A DNA stretch of 64,000 nt from Mesaphorura yosii (GCA_009869945.1 WIXG01000008.1:310001-374000); one strand, 5' to 3'; shown: positions 9,634-22,241, counted from the first letter of the stretch. Numbers and translations are program-made. Notes: a model not told the origin generated them from the letters alone.

Positions 9634-11747
9634 TTATTTCGACAAAATCACTTTCATTATCAATTCCTGAGTCATTACATTTTTGCCACTGAGCTTCGTA
9701 TTTAATTCTACTTGCTTGAGCAACTCTTTCATTCTTGCGGTTAAGTATCGCTGGTCGAAGTTTGGCCAGAAGTTCTTTACAAGCAGGTTGCTGTTCGTGC
9801 CGTAGATGGTCAGAAGATGTCTATTGATTTCCAGCAGCTTGCCACCAGTAATCCGAGACAGGAAATTGTAGTAGGATGGCTTAAGATTTTGTGGTTCAAA
9901 AATCCCTGCATGGAAGAGAACTGCTGTTGATATCGCGTACAGAAAACACCAGCCACCACCAAACACGGAATTGATCCAATGAATTATCTTCCAGTTGTTT
10001 TGTCTGCATGAGTTCAATGAAATTCGTCAAAATCGTTTCAAACTGTTGAGTGTTGATTTTAAGTAAATATGAGATTGTGACCTGTGAGATTCACTGATGG
10101 TGGACTGCAGTCCTTTGAAGAACAAGTAAAGGCCGAGTGTCGGAGGAGGTCTGATCAGGATGAATCCGAGTGCAGTGGCCATCACACTAGATGGAATGGC
10201 ATGACTGGAGTCTTCATTTCCAAGCAACCAACGAAATGAGCAAGAAAGCAGTCGGAATGTCATGCAAAATGCTCCAAGACCAACACCACTCTTCAAACAT
10301 TTGTAAAATGGTACGCCGCGATTCGTTATTTTGTTCATCACAGATCTTCTCGCGATTAGCTGTCTCATAAATCCAATTGCTTCAAATATAAATTGAACTC
10401 CAAAGCCAGCTACAAATCTTGATCCGAATCCCTAACGAGAGCAAAAACTAATGTTAATGCTAAACTTCAATTACAAACAGTAAGAAGAGCGAGAATGGTG
10501 CGGATTTCATACATCAAACCAATAGTCAAAGCATGGTCTCTTGTGAGGACAAGTGTCATGAATCCTTCCTTCATAAACTGCAGCAACCATTCGTTCCAAG
10601 TGACAAGCAATGTCCTCAACTTGCCTGTGCATCCAAAGCACAAACTTAATGAATCTTCGGCGATAGGTTTCATCATTCTGTCTAGCTGCCAGCTGCCGCG
10701 CCAGGTTTTGTTGTGTTCTGTTTGTCTCACGGTCTCCATTCTCAGCTTCGTTTGATTCTGGCATCTCTACAGGAATTTCAGGCCCTCCAATTAGTAAACC
10801 CGGTCCAACATTGTTCACTTCTCTTTGTCCCAGTATTGCTTCATTGCGCTCTGCCTCGGTGCCAATATTTCTTACAGTGTTTGAACCCCGTGGCACGGCT
10901 TCATCAACGAATGCGTAGTGAGGCGGATCAAATTCTTCCGATCCCACAACTTTCCTGTAGTTTAAATTAATAATATGCAATAGTACGTTTGCAACTTCCC
11001 TTCATCCCTTCTCATTCACTTACTTTAAAATGGTATCGATGATATCATTTCGCCCGATTTTCTTTTTCATCTGGTAGAGCAGCATTGCAATTGATACGAT
11101 GTATAGAAAGAAGTCGAAATTCTTGATATCTTTCACGTAGCCTCTGTTTACAGTACATGACATTCATGCAACTTGTCGATAACTTCCCATTGTTGTGTTA
11201 TTACCTTGACCGTAGCATTCTAAACAATGTTTCAGACGCCAGATTTGTCACATACAATGCTAGCAGGGACCTTCGAGTCGGTTTCTCAATCATTATTGCA
11301 CCGTATGAGGCAATGAAGGCTGGAATAACTCCGGACGTGTAAAAATTATGATGTCCAAACAGCTTTTGTATAACACAAAACAGTGCAAGGTAGCCAACTG
11401 CATTTCCAGTCAGAAAAGTTGACGACCTCAAAATATCTTTAGCCACTTTGCAGAATTCTTCGTAGGATTTTGGATATCTGCGACTAGCAACGAGTGAGAA
11501 CTGTGGAAATGAAATTTAATATGTAAGCCTTATCGAGCATCGAAGCCATAGGCTTGACTTGACCAAAGATCTGAATCCTACGCGATCAATCGCTTACCAC
11601 GTAGCAGGTCGTATAGATTTTGAGACTTTCTTTGAAGCAGTGGTAACCAACGCCGGCCGAGGCCCGTGAACATGACGAAGTCCAGGTATGTCCGAGCTCG
11701 TAGCAGCTGAAGGGCAAACGGGTGAATTTACTTGGAGCCGGTGCCAT
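9634..11747 (-). CDS. TMEM135: TMEM135 / PMP52-like peroxisomal membrane protein
   Basis: Six exons on the minus strand: 11747-11598, 11500-11205, 11143-11024, 10954-10513, 10431-10082, 10003-9634; 575 aa, longer than human (458). TMEM135 is a multipass membrane protein of peroxisomes, lipid droplets and mitochondria, linked to mitochondrial fission, lipid handling and intracellular cholesterol. The family N-terminus is clear: SCYELGHTW, then FKESLKIY. The conserved block IEKPTRRSLLALYVTNL with ETLFRM follows in exon 2, and the C-terminal block FEPQNLKPSYYNFL with INR is in exon 6. A Cys-His block CPHKRPCFDYW ends exon 4. The extra length comes mainly from a polar insert in exon 4 (about residues 195-285) with many Glu, Asn and Arg. 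The start is set by agreement with the family N-terminus; all junctions keep phase. Confidence 0.93.
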
Positions 11748-12428
11748 TGTGCAGAATTCTACAGTCCAAGTTTAATTATTCGAAACGAAATCGGATGCCG
11801 ACTGACTAGCCTGACACACAACTAAATTCAGCATTTCGATATCACAAGAATCACAACCCCATTTTTACAACACTCACTTATTCAACGTAACTATTTACGC
11901 GAACCATGCAAAAATGTACTTTCTAAAATTCGTTCATTAGTCATTTAGTCACAGACTAGGCAGATATTTCGCAAGATAAGGATAGCAAAAAAAGTGTAAA
12001 TTGTGCAACTTCCTTTTTGTTAATACTCTGCTTTTCCCATGTATGAATTTTAAAAGTGCGATAAAGCAACTTCTGCAGCGTGCAAGGAAAGATTCGCTGT
12101 ATACCCAAAAGCAATGTACAAATTCACATAATTCATACACTTTGTGTAGGAGTATGCACACGATTTATTATTGTGGCTGTAGTGACTGGTCTTGATTTGA
12201 ACTTTAAATTGAATTAAAGATGATGAGGTGACCATCATGTCCTCGTAATTAAAGTGTTTTGATGGCATTTCGCCGTTTAATCTTGTGCCCGTGCTCCATT
12301 GTATGCCATACGAGTGAGAAATTTTCTTTTGTGTACATGATTTGTTAGAGCCGTTCATTCATTTCACAATTTTGTAATGTAATTGACAACTTTCATTGCA
12401 AAATGAGTCACCGGGCGGCTGTCCTACA
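11748..12428. other. Divergent upstream region of TMEM135 and EXT1
   Basis: 681 nt between the two start codons. AT-rich, no supported gene. The EXT1 frame is open upstream to 12396 but has no ATG before 12429. Both promoters should be here. Confidence 0.5.
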
Positions 12429-15400
12429 ATGTTTAGTAGAAAATTTTCCTACTACTGGAGGAGAAGATGGAAACAGCTACTCCTCTTCACGGTCGCCTGC
12501 GTGGCGCTTGGCTACGCTTTCGACAGCTTAATCAGTAATAACACACCCAGTGGCAGTAATAGTCGTATCAGCGTCAGCGGCAGTCAAGATGAAGGGAGTC
12601 AGAGTAAGAAAGCGGATGAGAAAGAGACTGAGACGGAGCTCCGTCGCAAGCAATTAATTAGTGACTACGAGGCCAGTAAGCGTCGCCTACAATCGTTTAC
12701 CTCAGTAACTAGTTTACAGCAGGAGTGCCGCCAGAATGAAAGACAACTCAAGAAACTACAACAATCAGCAGCATCAGGCGCAACTAAGTCTCAAGATAAA
12801 ACGAGGCAGCCACCGCAGTTACCGTTTCGCTACAGGCATTGTTCGATGAGCACATGCTTCAATTTCACAAAATGTTACAATAAGAAAAGATCCAATAATT
12901 TCAAGATTTATATTTATCCGATTGACACAGTTGCAGCTACACCGATTAGTTCCACATATCAGAAGATATTAAATAGTATTAGTTCGAGTTCTTACTACAC
13001 TCAAGACCCGAGTCAAGCTTGTCTATTCGTACTTAGCATCGACACGCTGGATCGTGATGAACTGTCAAGGGACTACATTCGTAACATGGAGACCAGACTT
13101 AATCAGCTGGAGGTGAGCAATTGGACATGTTTTGACTCGCTTGAGCGTCACTAATGTTTCGATCTCTTCTTTATAGTTGTGGAATGATGGAGAAAATCAC
13201 GTCATCTTCAATTTGTACGCCGGTACATGGCCAAATTATGATGAGACTGAACTTGGATTTGCCATCGGCAAAGCAATCTTAGCTCAAGCCTCCATTTCAA
13301 GGTAAGAAAGGTTATTCTAAAACTTTAACTTTTCCTTAATTTTTAAAATGTATGTATTTATTTCTCACGCTAAGCATTTTTTAATTTTTCAAAGCGAGCA
13401 ATACAGGCCAAACTTTGATATTTCAATTCCGCTGTTTCATGGGACACATTCTGAGAAAGGAGAAGACGAGCCAAATGTTCAACTGCAAGGAGGAGTCTCA
13501 ACTAATTTCCCTGACTTAAAGAACCACTTGATATCTTTCAAAGGTTAGAATTGCGATTGATAACTATCCCGAGTAGAGGAAAATAATCGACCCCTCCTTC
13601 TCATCTTAGGGAAACGATACGTGTACGGGATAGGATCTGAGACTCGCAACTCAGTTTACCATCTGCATAATCGCAAAGATGTGATTATGGTCACTACGTG
13701 TAAACACGGTAAAAATTGGAAAGAAATGAAGGACGAACGCTGTGATCAAGACAATATCGACTATGAGAAGTAAGTTGTAATGATTTGCAGCATGGCATTT
13801 CAATCTTCCGAGATCACAGTGTTCTTACTCTATTCAATTGCAATTTGCAGGTACGATTACGAAACCTTGCTTCAAAACTCGACATTTTGCCTCGTTCCTC
13901 GTGGTCGCCGACTAGGTTCATTTCGCTTTCTTGAAGTTCTCCGTGCAGGGTGCATTCCTGTAATACTTTCCAACGGGTGGAATCTCCCGTTCTCAGAAGT
14001 AATCGACTGGTCTCAGGCAGCTGTTATAATAGATGAAAGAAACCTGCTGCAGACGCTTGAAATCGTGCGATCAATTAGTCACAAACGAATTTTTCAACTG
14101 AAGCAACAAACACAGATTTTATGGAACCAGTACTTAATGTCGGTTAAGAAAATTATTGATACGACGTTAGAAATTTTACGCGACCGAATTGAAGATTATA
14201 ATTGGCGTGACACGACTGTTTGGAACTCAGCTCCTGGTGGATTGGCGTACGATTTAGGCTTCTCAGATAATATAAATCGATTTCCATTTGGATCTCCAGT
14301 TTTAAGGAAGAACTTTACTGCTGTTATTTATGTACATGCGTTGAGTAACGTAGTTGGCAGCAGCAGCGGTGTGAAACTCAAAAGTGCAATTTCCAATCAT
14401 TATTATAATTCTAATGTATATTTACTTCGTTTGGTGCGCACAATTGGAAAAAGTCATTATATATCGAAAGTAAGCACATTCGGCTTCCTTCTGTGGTTGT
14501 GTAGAAAATTGAGAATTAATATCTTAATTACTTTGCTTGCAGATCGTAATTGTATGGGACAGCACAAGACCGATACCCAAAACATGGCCGGAGCTACTAA
14601 TCCCATTGACTATCAAAAGAAATCCTGTAAAATCTGTGATGCAAAGATTTGTGTCAACCGAAGAAATTGAGACTGACGCAGTAAGAATTTCAAAGCTCAA
14701 AGTACTAACGTTTGATCAGAATTCAGTGCTTCTTGAATTTCTTTCAGATATTCTCCTTGGATGAAGACACGGTCATCACAACCGACGAGATAGATTTTGC
14801 ATATCATGTTTGGGCTTCCTTTCCAGATCGGATTGTAGGCTACAGTACACGATCTCATTATTGGGATGAGGCCAATGTAAGTTGCTAGATAGTAAAAGCT
14901 GGATCCATGAACTGGAGGCTTGACATACTGTCTAAAATGCCGTACTTACAATTCCAGGAAACTTGGCGATACAGTTCCAAGTGGACGAACGATTACAGCC
15001 TTGTACTCAATGGTGGTAGCATGTATCACGTTTACTACAATTATGTATTTAACACTAAACTGCCTCTAACTGCGCAATATTTGATGGAGTCACTTCACGA
15101 CTGCGAAGACATTCTGTTAAACATCTTAATTAGTCAATTGAATCATTGTCCTCCTATTAAGTTAATTTGGAAAAAGATGGACTTGAATACACGGTAAGTC
15201 GACAAGATTGAAATGATTTCGTAATTTGCCATGATAAACCAACTCATATCTCTATCCCACAGATCTCAATGGAATCCTGATCATTTCTACCGACAGCAAA
15301 CGTGTCTAAACGAGCTATACGATATTTATGGTACATTTCCGTTAAAACGTTCCAGTGTTAGATTTGACCCGATTCTTTACAAAGACCCCGTCTCAAATCT

Positions 15401-15431
15401 GAGAAAAAAGTATCGTCAAATTGAAATTTGA
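12429..15431 (+). CDS. EXT1: Exostosin-1, heparan sulfate copolymerase subunit (tout-velu)
   Basis: Nine exons: 12429-13112, 13177-13301, 13395-13543, 13610-13769, 13851-14469, 14543-14680, 14748-14876, 14958-15193, 15263-15431; 802 aa (human 746). With EXT2 it forms the Golgi enzyme that extends heparan sulfate by adding GlcA and GlcNAc in turn. Residues about 1-35 give a basic start and one type II membrane anchor. A longer, Gln/Ser/Lys-rich stem follows. The first catalytic domain (GT47) shows [25 protein letters not shown] and [15 protein letters not shown]. The second (GT64) shows [20 protein letters not shown] and CEDILLN. The end matches the family pattern [13 protein letters not shown] chose EXT1 over EXT2 because these blocks match EXT1 nearly residue by residue. 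Poly(A) signals AATAAA occur at 15748-15753 and near 15940. The partner gene EXT2 is not in the window. Confidence 0.97.
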
Positions 15432-16135
15432 TCTATCGCGACTTCTACTTAATTTGCTTTATTCCAATGTTTTGCTTTCTAATCTCATGACTGTATTTCA
15501 AAGATAATAATTATTTTCTTAGTGAAGAATGCAATGTAAAGCAGCAGAAACACAGCATTTAACACATTTTTTGTTCTTAACTCCGTTTCATAAACAAGAA
15601 CGACTATTTTGTACTATTTTGCATTGTGTTTGCAGCTTGCTATTTGCAAATTGTTTTCATATCTCTTGTGCAGATTTACCATTTACTTGTGTGCCTAGTC
15701 GATTTTGAATTAACTTTAATTACTTGTTATATGCCACAAAACTGTAAAATAAAAGTCAAAATGAGTTTTAAGAGCCAAAGAAGTAACAAACGAAGCAAAT
15801 GAATAGTCACCAAAATTTCCTCTGTGATTATCCACTTCCGAAACTCAATGGCATTCATTTCAGCAGGCTACTCTTATATAATTACTGGTACACGGCACAG
15901 TGTTGATGTGCTGTAAAGTTAATGAAGTCAAGGCGTATACCAATAAAATCACTTCTAATAGCGATGCTTGGGTTTGTCTCCAATAGAGATTTCTTGCATT
16001 TTGAGTTTAATCGATACGTACAAGAAGACTCTTCGTCCGATTGCTGGCGTACGGCACAAGCTTGTCACTTTTCAATAGTAAATTATTAATCTGCTCCGTT
16101 ATCACAAACTTTAAACGCGAAATCCCTTTTAAATC
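15432..16135. other. EXT1 3' UTR and SPAG1-like upstream region
   Basis: 704 nt, AT-rich. AATAAA at 15748-15753 and a second near 15942 probably end EXT1 transcripts. No gene of its own is seen. A TAA immediately in frame before 16136 supports the start of the next gene. Confidence 0.5.
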
Positions 16136-17254
16136 ATGCGTATTGAGAATTCGCCGAGTAGCTCTAAGGCGAAGGACACTCCACTTTTGAGGAAGTTGGA
16201 TGTGCCCGTTGTACACCTGGACTATGAGTACGTTCGAAACTGCACGAATGTGCGAGAGATTGAAAAAATTCTCAGGATTCTCAGGTAGCCTGAAAATAAT
16301 TACAAGTGCGTGAGGTAATTGCATTAAGTCAAATGTGCCTTTTAAGATCCGGCGAGGAAGGACGCTATGAAGATTTAGAAGCATTTGTGGAGAATCGCTT
16401 AAGAGCACTGCAACCAGCAAGCAGACATCTTCACGTCGAAGTCCCTGTTCTCACACGTTCATCGCTTGAACGGTCTGAAGTAGAATCACTTGACTTGGAT
16501 TTGCTGGTAAGGTTCCGGCGGATGAGGCAAAAAATTACAGCATTAACTTTTCATTTGCATAGAATTGGATTCAACAAATCGAGAAATGTGACGCGAAAGA
16601 CGCAGAGTCAGATCATGGTGCATGTACAGAATTGAGCCGAGACATGCCAGCAGATCATCAAGTCCCTGTTCGTGGGTCACAAATTGTGATTCCAGGGGTA
16701 AGTTAAGCATGCCGTGGAAACCAGTCGCATGGTTATATGTTTATAACAAATGCGTCGACTTCCAGAATGAATCCTGCAGCACATCAAAAAGAGATCCCAT
16801 TAGCAGCGAATTTATTAAGCAACGGCATCCAGAACACATAAAATCATGGGAGTACGACAAGTGGGCCAAGTTTAACGTTGATGCGGAACTGACAAAACTT
16901 GAGATTGAGGAGATGCGTGAAGAAGAGTTGAGCAGAACTGAGAGAGGCAGGGCAAAAGGCAAAGTTGTCGAAAAAAGAGATTCCGAAACAGAATCCCGTG
17001 CACAAGGAGCTGAGGCTGAAGTTAAAGCACCTTCGTCTGTGTATGGAGTGAACGTCTCAACGAGAAGTGGAAACACGGAACTGGGACCATCATATATTGA
17101 AGAAATTCTTGTCAATGACAATTTACTACAACGAGCAGCAGATTCAAAAGAATGTTTAGAAAATATCCAGGAAAGTGATGAACAAAAGCAAGGCGGAAAA
17201 GCAAAGGGCCGGCGACGCTTTAAAATAGTAATTGACGACATAAATATCTCTTAA
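16136..17254 (+). CDS. SPAG1-like protein consisting of the N-terminal region only
   Basis: Four exons: 16136-16284, 16347-16506, 16563-16697, 16766-17254; 310 aa. Human SPAG1 (DNAAF13) is a cytoplasmic TPR protein needed to assemble axonemal dynein arms. Here the N-terminal block is well preserved: VPVVHLDYEYV, then ILRSGEEGRYEDLEAF and LQPASRHL, then VPVRGS, then SWEYDKWAKFNVDAEL, which is the family D-Y-x-x-W-x-K-F-D-V-E block that comes just before the first TPR set. After it come only a charged Glu/Lys/Arg coil and a Lys/Arg-rich end (GKAKGRRRFKIVIDD); no TPR or RPAP3 C-terminal domain is present and the stop is followed by the CPSF6 3' end 151 nt away. Either SPAG1 is split here or this is a shortened paralogue. 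The start is the first ATG after an in-frame TAA. CPSF6 lies tail to tail. Confidence 0.82.
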
Positions 17255-17405
17255 GATAAACAAGAAATTTATTACATAACAAGTCATAACCTAGATTTGG
17301 TAATTAAAGAACAAAAACTCACGTTTATTTGCTAAAAGTTACAATTACAATAAAGATAACAAGCCTATAAATACGATATGACTTACTAAAACTTTGAACG
17401 CATGT

Positions 17406-19809
17406 TCATGGATCGTGCTCGGTGCAGAAGTTCCTGGAAACTCCTTTCGACCTCGATGGACTCAGAGTTCTTGATCTTCTTGAGCGGGAACGCGAATGTG
17501 AAGCAGAATATCGTTCATGTGCATGTGGCCTATTAGAAAGTCTGCAGTAGAATCAATAGAATATCTTCCGTAACCTTACGCTCATTCGTTTACTACCTGC
17601 TTGAACGCTCGTATCCGTGGGTATCATGAAAATATCGGTGGCTTTGGCTGGAAGACGAATGGTGACGTGCTACAGGAGATCTTGACCTTGACCTCGAACG
17701 ACCTGAAAAGATTGAAAAGTGGAAAGAAGTTTTTTTTGCGAATCGCAAGTTTGGAAAATTAAAGCCAGTGTTCGCATCACGTCTGCTTCCACCGTAGCTT
17801 CTCGATTCCACTCCATGCAATGTATCCTGAAGTGATGTAATCAAAATTTTGCAGCGGTCGTCTGAAGCGACTCTGGATTGCTTCAGCAAAGAAATTGCAG
17901 TAACAAGCGTCTCGATCGCACTTGCAAATTCCCCTGCGTAAAAATTCGTGATCTGTCGTAACTGTCATTTCGTTTATGCTGAGATATTTGCAAGGGGCTT
18001 ACCGCTAGCTGCATCCTTCACAGCCCGTTCAATAGCTGAACTGGAGACAATTCTATTCCGTGCCATCAAGTCTTCATGAGCTTCTGCAATCATAGTATCG
18101 GAAGGCGGTGGGGCTTTGATTGGAGAATGCAGCTCACGCAAAACTCTTGCAGGTGAGTGTAGCTGAAATGAAGGAACAAAATAAATCATCTGGTGTCTCA
18201 AACATTTCCAGTAAATCTTCCTACATTGAACGCGTTGTTATCGTTAATAGGGAAATTAACCATTGGTGGCGGCAGGTGCACCTGCCCTGGTCCCGGTGGT
18301 CTGTGCAAGAGGGGCGGCCGATTCGGAGGAAAAGAATCTGAAGCAGTTGAAAAATGAGTCAATGCCACTTTCAACAACATACACCGACATTGATATACTT
18401 GATAAGATATTTTACCTGGGTGCATGGGTTCCATGGGTTGATGATATTGGAGTCTCCAATTTGGAATTGGAAATGGAGGATTACTCGGCAGAGGTAGATT
18501 TCGGGAACTTCCTCTAAAGTAGTCGCCATTGTGCTTGGAATAGTATTGGTTTTGTCCAAATCTGGGTCGATGCTGAAACAAACACAACAAATTCTCTGCA
18601 AAGAAGTGCAATAGTACAAAATAGAACTTTCAAGCAATTGCCTGACAATACTGACAAACCATTTGCTGCCTTGGTTGGTAGGCATCGCAAAATGGGGGAC
18701 CAGAAAATGATCTTGGGGCGAATCCACGTGTTGGTAGTAATTGCATCCCCATCCCATTGTTATTAGCATCATTGCTCTGGTACATCTGGTTTAGAAGACG
18801 TCCATCCATCATTACGGTCATTATGGATAAATTTTGTTCAGTCACCTGGCAGTTGACAACGGCAGCAGGGACTGGTCGCGAGAAGCCAATCGTTGCACGA
18901 TTGAATGGGTCTGATCTTCCTTTGTTTATCGGAGTGTTACTGAATTGAAACCCTGCGACACTTGCAGCTAAACCTTCCAGCTAGAGAAAATGATAGAAAC
19001 TTAATACAGCAGTTTTCAACACTTTAGTGAACTTCACTACCTGTGTAAATGTATCCCGTGTTTTTGGCAAGACAAGAGGAACACGGTCATGGATTTTTCC
19101 TAGTCTTGTCTGAATTTCATTGACGGATTTTTCTGATTGAAGACTCACTTCACAGTATCCTTTCGACAGCCCATTTGGCTTATTGTCAGCAATTCGTAAT
19201 TCAATTAAATTAAAAATGCCGATGCCATGAAGAGCGTCTTCTATGTCCTCATCAGATGTCCACTGCGGAGGAAACATTGCTTAAAATGGCTGACATAACA
19301 TGAGATGAAACGCATAAATGCGATACCGAGAATACTCACCCATGTTAAATTTCCAATGTAAATCCATTTTTGCCCTCCTTGACCACAAAATTCTGATACC
19401 GTTTGTGGGGCAGGCGGATTTCTCTCATTTAGCGGACCTGAAGCGATAGGAGACCTTTTAGGATCAGCCATAGCGTTTGTACTGCCCATTTCCACCAAGC
19501 AGTCGTCAAGCAAATCCTTGTTAGAGAAGCAGTTGACGAGAATCAAATCAATATACAAACAGAGAAATGGATTATAATTGGGCATCTTACCGGGTTTTTG
19601 GCGCAGCTGAAATCATGCACGATGTTTTCATCGTACAAATCAATTTCCTGAGAATTAGTCGCAGAATCACCGCTACCTTGAGTGCTTTGTCCGCCACAAG
19701 GACCAGCTGCAGGACTGTTCACGCTTCCGCTTAGAGAAGGAGGAGATCCAGACGCAATGCTGTCACTTTGACATTGATTTTGTTGACTGGGATCTATTAC
19801 AATTCTCAT
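17406..19809 (-). CDS. CPSF6: Cleavage and polyadenylation specificity factor 6 (CFIm68)
   Basis: Ten coding exons on the minus strand: 19809-19591, 19516-19340, 19262-19041, 18980-18660, 18572-18416, 18337-18225, 18162-18003, 17933-17781, 17702-17597, 17541-17406; 587 aa. CPSF6 is the large subunit of cleavage factor Im; with CPSF5 it binds UGUA upstream of poly(A) sites and directs site choice in the nucleus. Order of parts: an N-terminal acidic motif QEIDLYDENIV; an RRM (about 120-205) with KWIYIGNLTW joined across an intron to WTSDEDIEDAL, and LSKGYCEV; a Pro-rich middle with RPPGPGQVHLPPP; the conserved helical block NRIVSSSAIERAVKDAASG and ASAIETLVTAISLLKQSR; and a short C-terminal Arg/Ser domain. 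The RS tail is shorter than in human and richer in RS/HS than RD/RE. The donor of exon 4 (18659) is the least certain junction. The start is placed at the first ATG before the acidic motif; an upstream 5' UTR intron is possible. Confidence 0.93.
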
Positions 19810-20603
19810 CGTTGGCTTTATTCTTCGGAAGTGAAGCCCCAAACTATGCACTCCACGGAACAAGAATAGTAATGTTAACTTACCGAATTTACGGTAATGG
19901 CACTCTGATTTCTGATTCTTAAAACACTTACTAATCGAATACGCAAACTGTCTGCAAGTTGCAAGGCAAATGAGTAATAAGTCGCCACGATGTCTGCGAG
20001 TAACGAATTGATGACTCAGCACGTCGGGACAAGTGCACAGCAAACTAAAGTACAAAAGCGACGGCTGTGAGACTCTGACCCAACACGGGTCGAATGACAG
20101 ATTAGATACGCACATCAAATCGTTTTGCTAATCAACAGATCTCATAGCTTCTTCTTGCGCTGCTGAAAACGTTGACGTAGCAGGTTTGGATTCTCTCAAG
20201 CAAGAAGTATAGGTTTCAACGCTTTTCCATGTTTTGTAAAACTTGCATGATTAGATTATATCGCTATTTCGCAGCAGGCAAAGATGCCGCGTCGGACTCG
20301 GGAGAGAGTCGCAGGTTCCAATGTGGAACTAATTAGCATAAATTGGAATCCTTTCGACTGACTTCTCAAATTAGCGATTGGCGATTAGCCTAATTTAATT
20401 TAAATATGACTGTGAATGCCAATTTAATTAAAACCCATTGCGTGCCGGGCCTTGCCTTGCCGTGACAAATTAACAAGCATATCATACGGCATAATGTTAT
20501 GCTCTTTCGAAATAACCGGGATCGAATCCATCAAGTTCACCAGGCTCAACAATTTCTCATTATCGAGACAAGACACGTCACGTACTCAACTTTGCTGGTA
20601 ACC
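19810..20603. other. Divergent upstream region of CPSF6 and the first crystallin-like gene
   Basis: 794 nt. No supported gene. The CPSF6 frame stays open upstream to 20118 but shows no conserved sequence, so this is treated as 5' flank. Rich in AATTAA-type AT blocks near 20390-20430. Confidence 0.45.
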
Positions 20604-21121
20604 ATGCTCCTCAAGTCTCATCCAATCCTTTGTGGAGTCTCGATTCTGTTATTGGGCATTTGCTGTAAGCTTCCATTTGCCTTTCTGGCAGTTAGAATCA
20701 TTTTTTGCACACCTTGCATGGCTGAGCATTTTTTAGGTCTCGGATCTGTCGACTGCTACAATGACGGAGGTACTTACGTGAAGATATATGCTGGGAAATT
20801 TTTCCAAGGTATTCCATCCCAAAATAATTAGCACTGAGGTCAATAATCAAGAATGCATGTAATACCAGAATTTGGCTCGCAGGTCGACAACGAGAGATCT
20901 ATCTGGAGAACAACAAATGTTTCCCGCTGTTTGGTGACTGGGGAGTGATCACGCAGTCAGTCAAGTTTGATGCAGGAACATGTATTCAACTGTACGAAAG
21001 TGGAGATTGTGATGGTCGGGCGAAAATGCTTCGAGGGCGATTTCAGGACGAAAAAGATGATGGCGCAGACCTGGAGCGCGTCGGCTTCGCCCGTAAAGTT
21101 CAAAGCATTCATTTATGCTAG
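20604..21121 (+). CDS. Secreted beta/gamma-crystallin-like protein, copy 1
   Basis: Exons 20604-20664, 20737-20808, 20883-21121; 123 aa. Exon 1 is a signal peptide ending LLLGIC. Exon 2 carries the first strand VKIYAGKFFQG. Exon 3 carries IYLENNKCFPLFGDWG, CIQLYESGDCDG and the end VQSIHLC. The whole fits one two-Greek-key beta/gamma-crystallin domain with cysteines replacing core aromatic positions. In this copy the usual calcium-clamp stretches are altered: GVITQS and ARKVQS where the sister genes have xDxVSS and NDxVRS. So it may have lost calcium binding. An extra Cys sits in exon 2 (SVDCYN). Poly(A) signal AATAAA near 21199. Function unknown; a secreted structural, mucosal or cuticular role is only a guess. 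Introns are phase 1. Confidence 0.83.
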
Positions 21122-21402
21122 GCGCAAAATTGGACGCCTGTCGGGACCGGGCGACCTGGGGCAAAATGAATCAAACTCGTGCGTAATAACAATAACTAAT
21201 AAAAATTGTGCCTGGCACATGCATGGCGTTTTGCATTAATTAACTCGATTTTGGGCCACCATAATTAGAATCCATTAAGGCAAATGAATTAAATTGGCAT
21301 TGAACTCAGGTTTCAGAAAATCCTTGCGGTAAGTGTGTGTTACGTCTTTATCGTGGCTGGACTACAATTGAACTTGGTATTTTTGATCGAAATTTGTCTA
21401 AG

Positions 21403-21911
21403 ATGTTGAGAGCTGCATTCACCATCGTGTCCCTCACCTGCCTGATTGGTAAGAATTAAGTCCATTCTAATCATTGTCCGATGTGCCTGTAATCTCACAT
21501 TTTCAGGCTGCCAGGTCGGTGATACAAGAGCAGATGGAGCCGGAACAGAAGTGACTCTTTTCACTCGACCATCGTTCCAAGGTAATTTCATAATTGGTGA
21601 CACATTCATTCTCAGTTATCAGAGAGTTATCACACCATATTTCAATTGCATTAATTGCATGGATGATTGAAGGCAAATCGAGGGACATTTACCTCGAGGC
21701 AGCCAAGTGCTTCCCACTGTTTGACATTTGGAGCAGCAATGTCGGATCAATCAAACTGGACTCCGGCACCTGCATTCAGATTTACAACAACCCGAATTGC
21801 AGTGGCAGGTCCAAATTGCTGGACGGGCAGTATGCGAACGATCGGGATCAGGCCGCGAATTTAGCACTTACGGGCTTGTTGTACAGAGTTGAAAGCCTTC
21901 AGTTGTGTTAG
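21403..21911 (+). CDS. Secreted beta/gamma-crystallin-like protein, copy 2
   Basis: Exons 21403-21448, 21507-21581, 21673-21911; 119 aa. Signal peptide MLRAAFTIVSLTCLIG crosses intron 1. First strand VTLFTRPSFQG, then IYLEAAKCFPLFDIW, CIQIYNNPNCSG and a closing VESLQLC. The four core cysteines are present, plus one in GCQVGD close to the predicted signal cleavage site. As in copy 1 the calcium-clamp positions are eroded (SSNVGS and LYRVES). The last exon has the family length of 239 nt. The two nearest relatives by structure are copies 1 and 6 (all with three exons and phase-1 introns). Confidence 0.83.
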
Positions 21912-22128
21912 AACAAATATGGAAAGATGGTGCAGTTAAGTCTTGGTGTCTAAGGTTCAATTGCTTCATCGAATGTATAATTAATTAAATCAAGCTCATA
22001 AACTAGAAACTAAGCAAAACTGAATTTTTTATTAAGCTGGACTGGTTTAATTTAAATAGCATTTACTTGCTTGGCGCATGTGTCGCTACTCTCAATTGAT
22101 TCGCTCATGATTGACTGCGTGAAATGCC

Positions 22129-22134
22129 TATAAA
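22129..22134 (+). promoter_or_regulatory. TATA box of crystallin-like copy 3
   Basis: TATAAA lies 113 nt before the ATG at 22242; a CCAGTCACT start-like element follows about 28 nt downstream, the normal TATA-to-start distance. Confidence 0.6.
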
Positions 22135-22241
22135 TTGCATGCACTTGAATTGCATTACCAGTCACTAACTAGCCAGGAACATCAGGAGCTGCCATTCTCT
22201 TAATCGACTGACAAACCTTCTTCACTACTTTTGTCTTAAGC

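Noticed and set aside
12396-12428. Longer N-terminus for EXT1
   Set aside because: The frame is open but has no ATG before 12429; starting there gives a normal short basic tail and membrane anchor.
20499-20603. Upstream extension of the copy-1 crystallin-like frame and a GGATCGAATCC tRNA B-box-like word near 20519
   Set aside because: The signal peptide begins at the ATG at 20604; no cloverleaf or A box could be matched to the B-box-like word.
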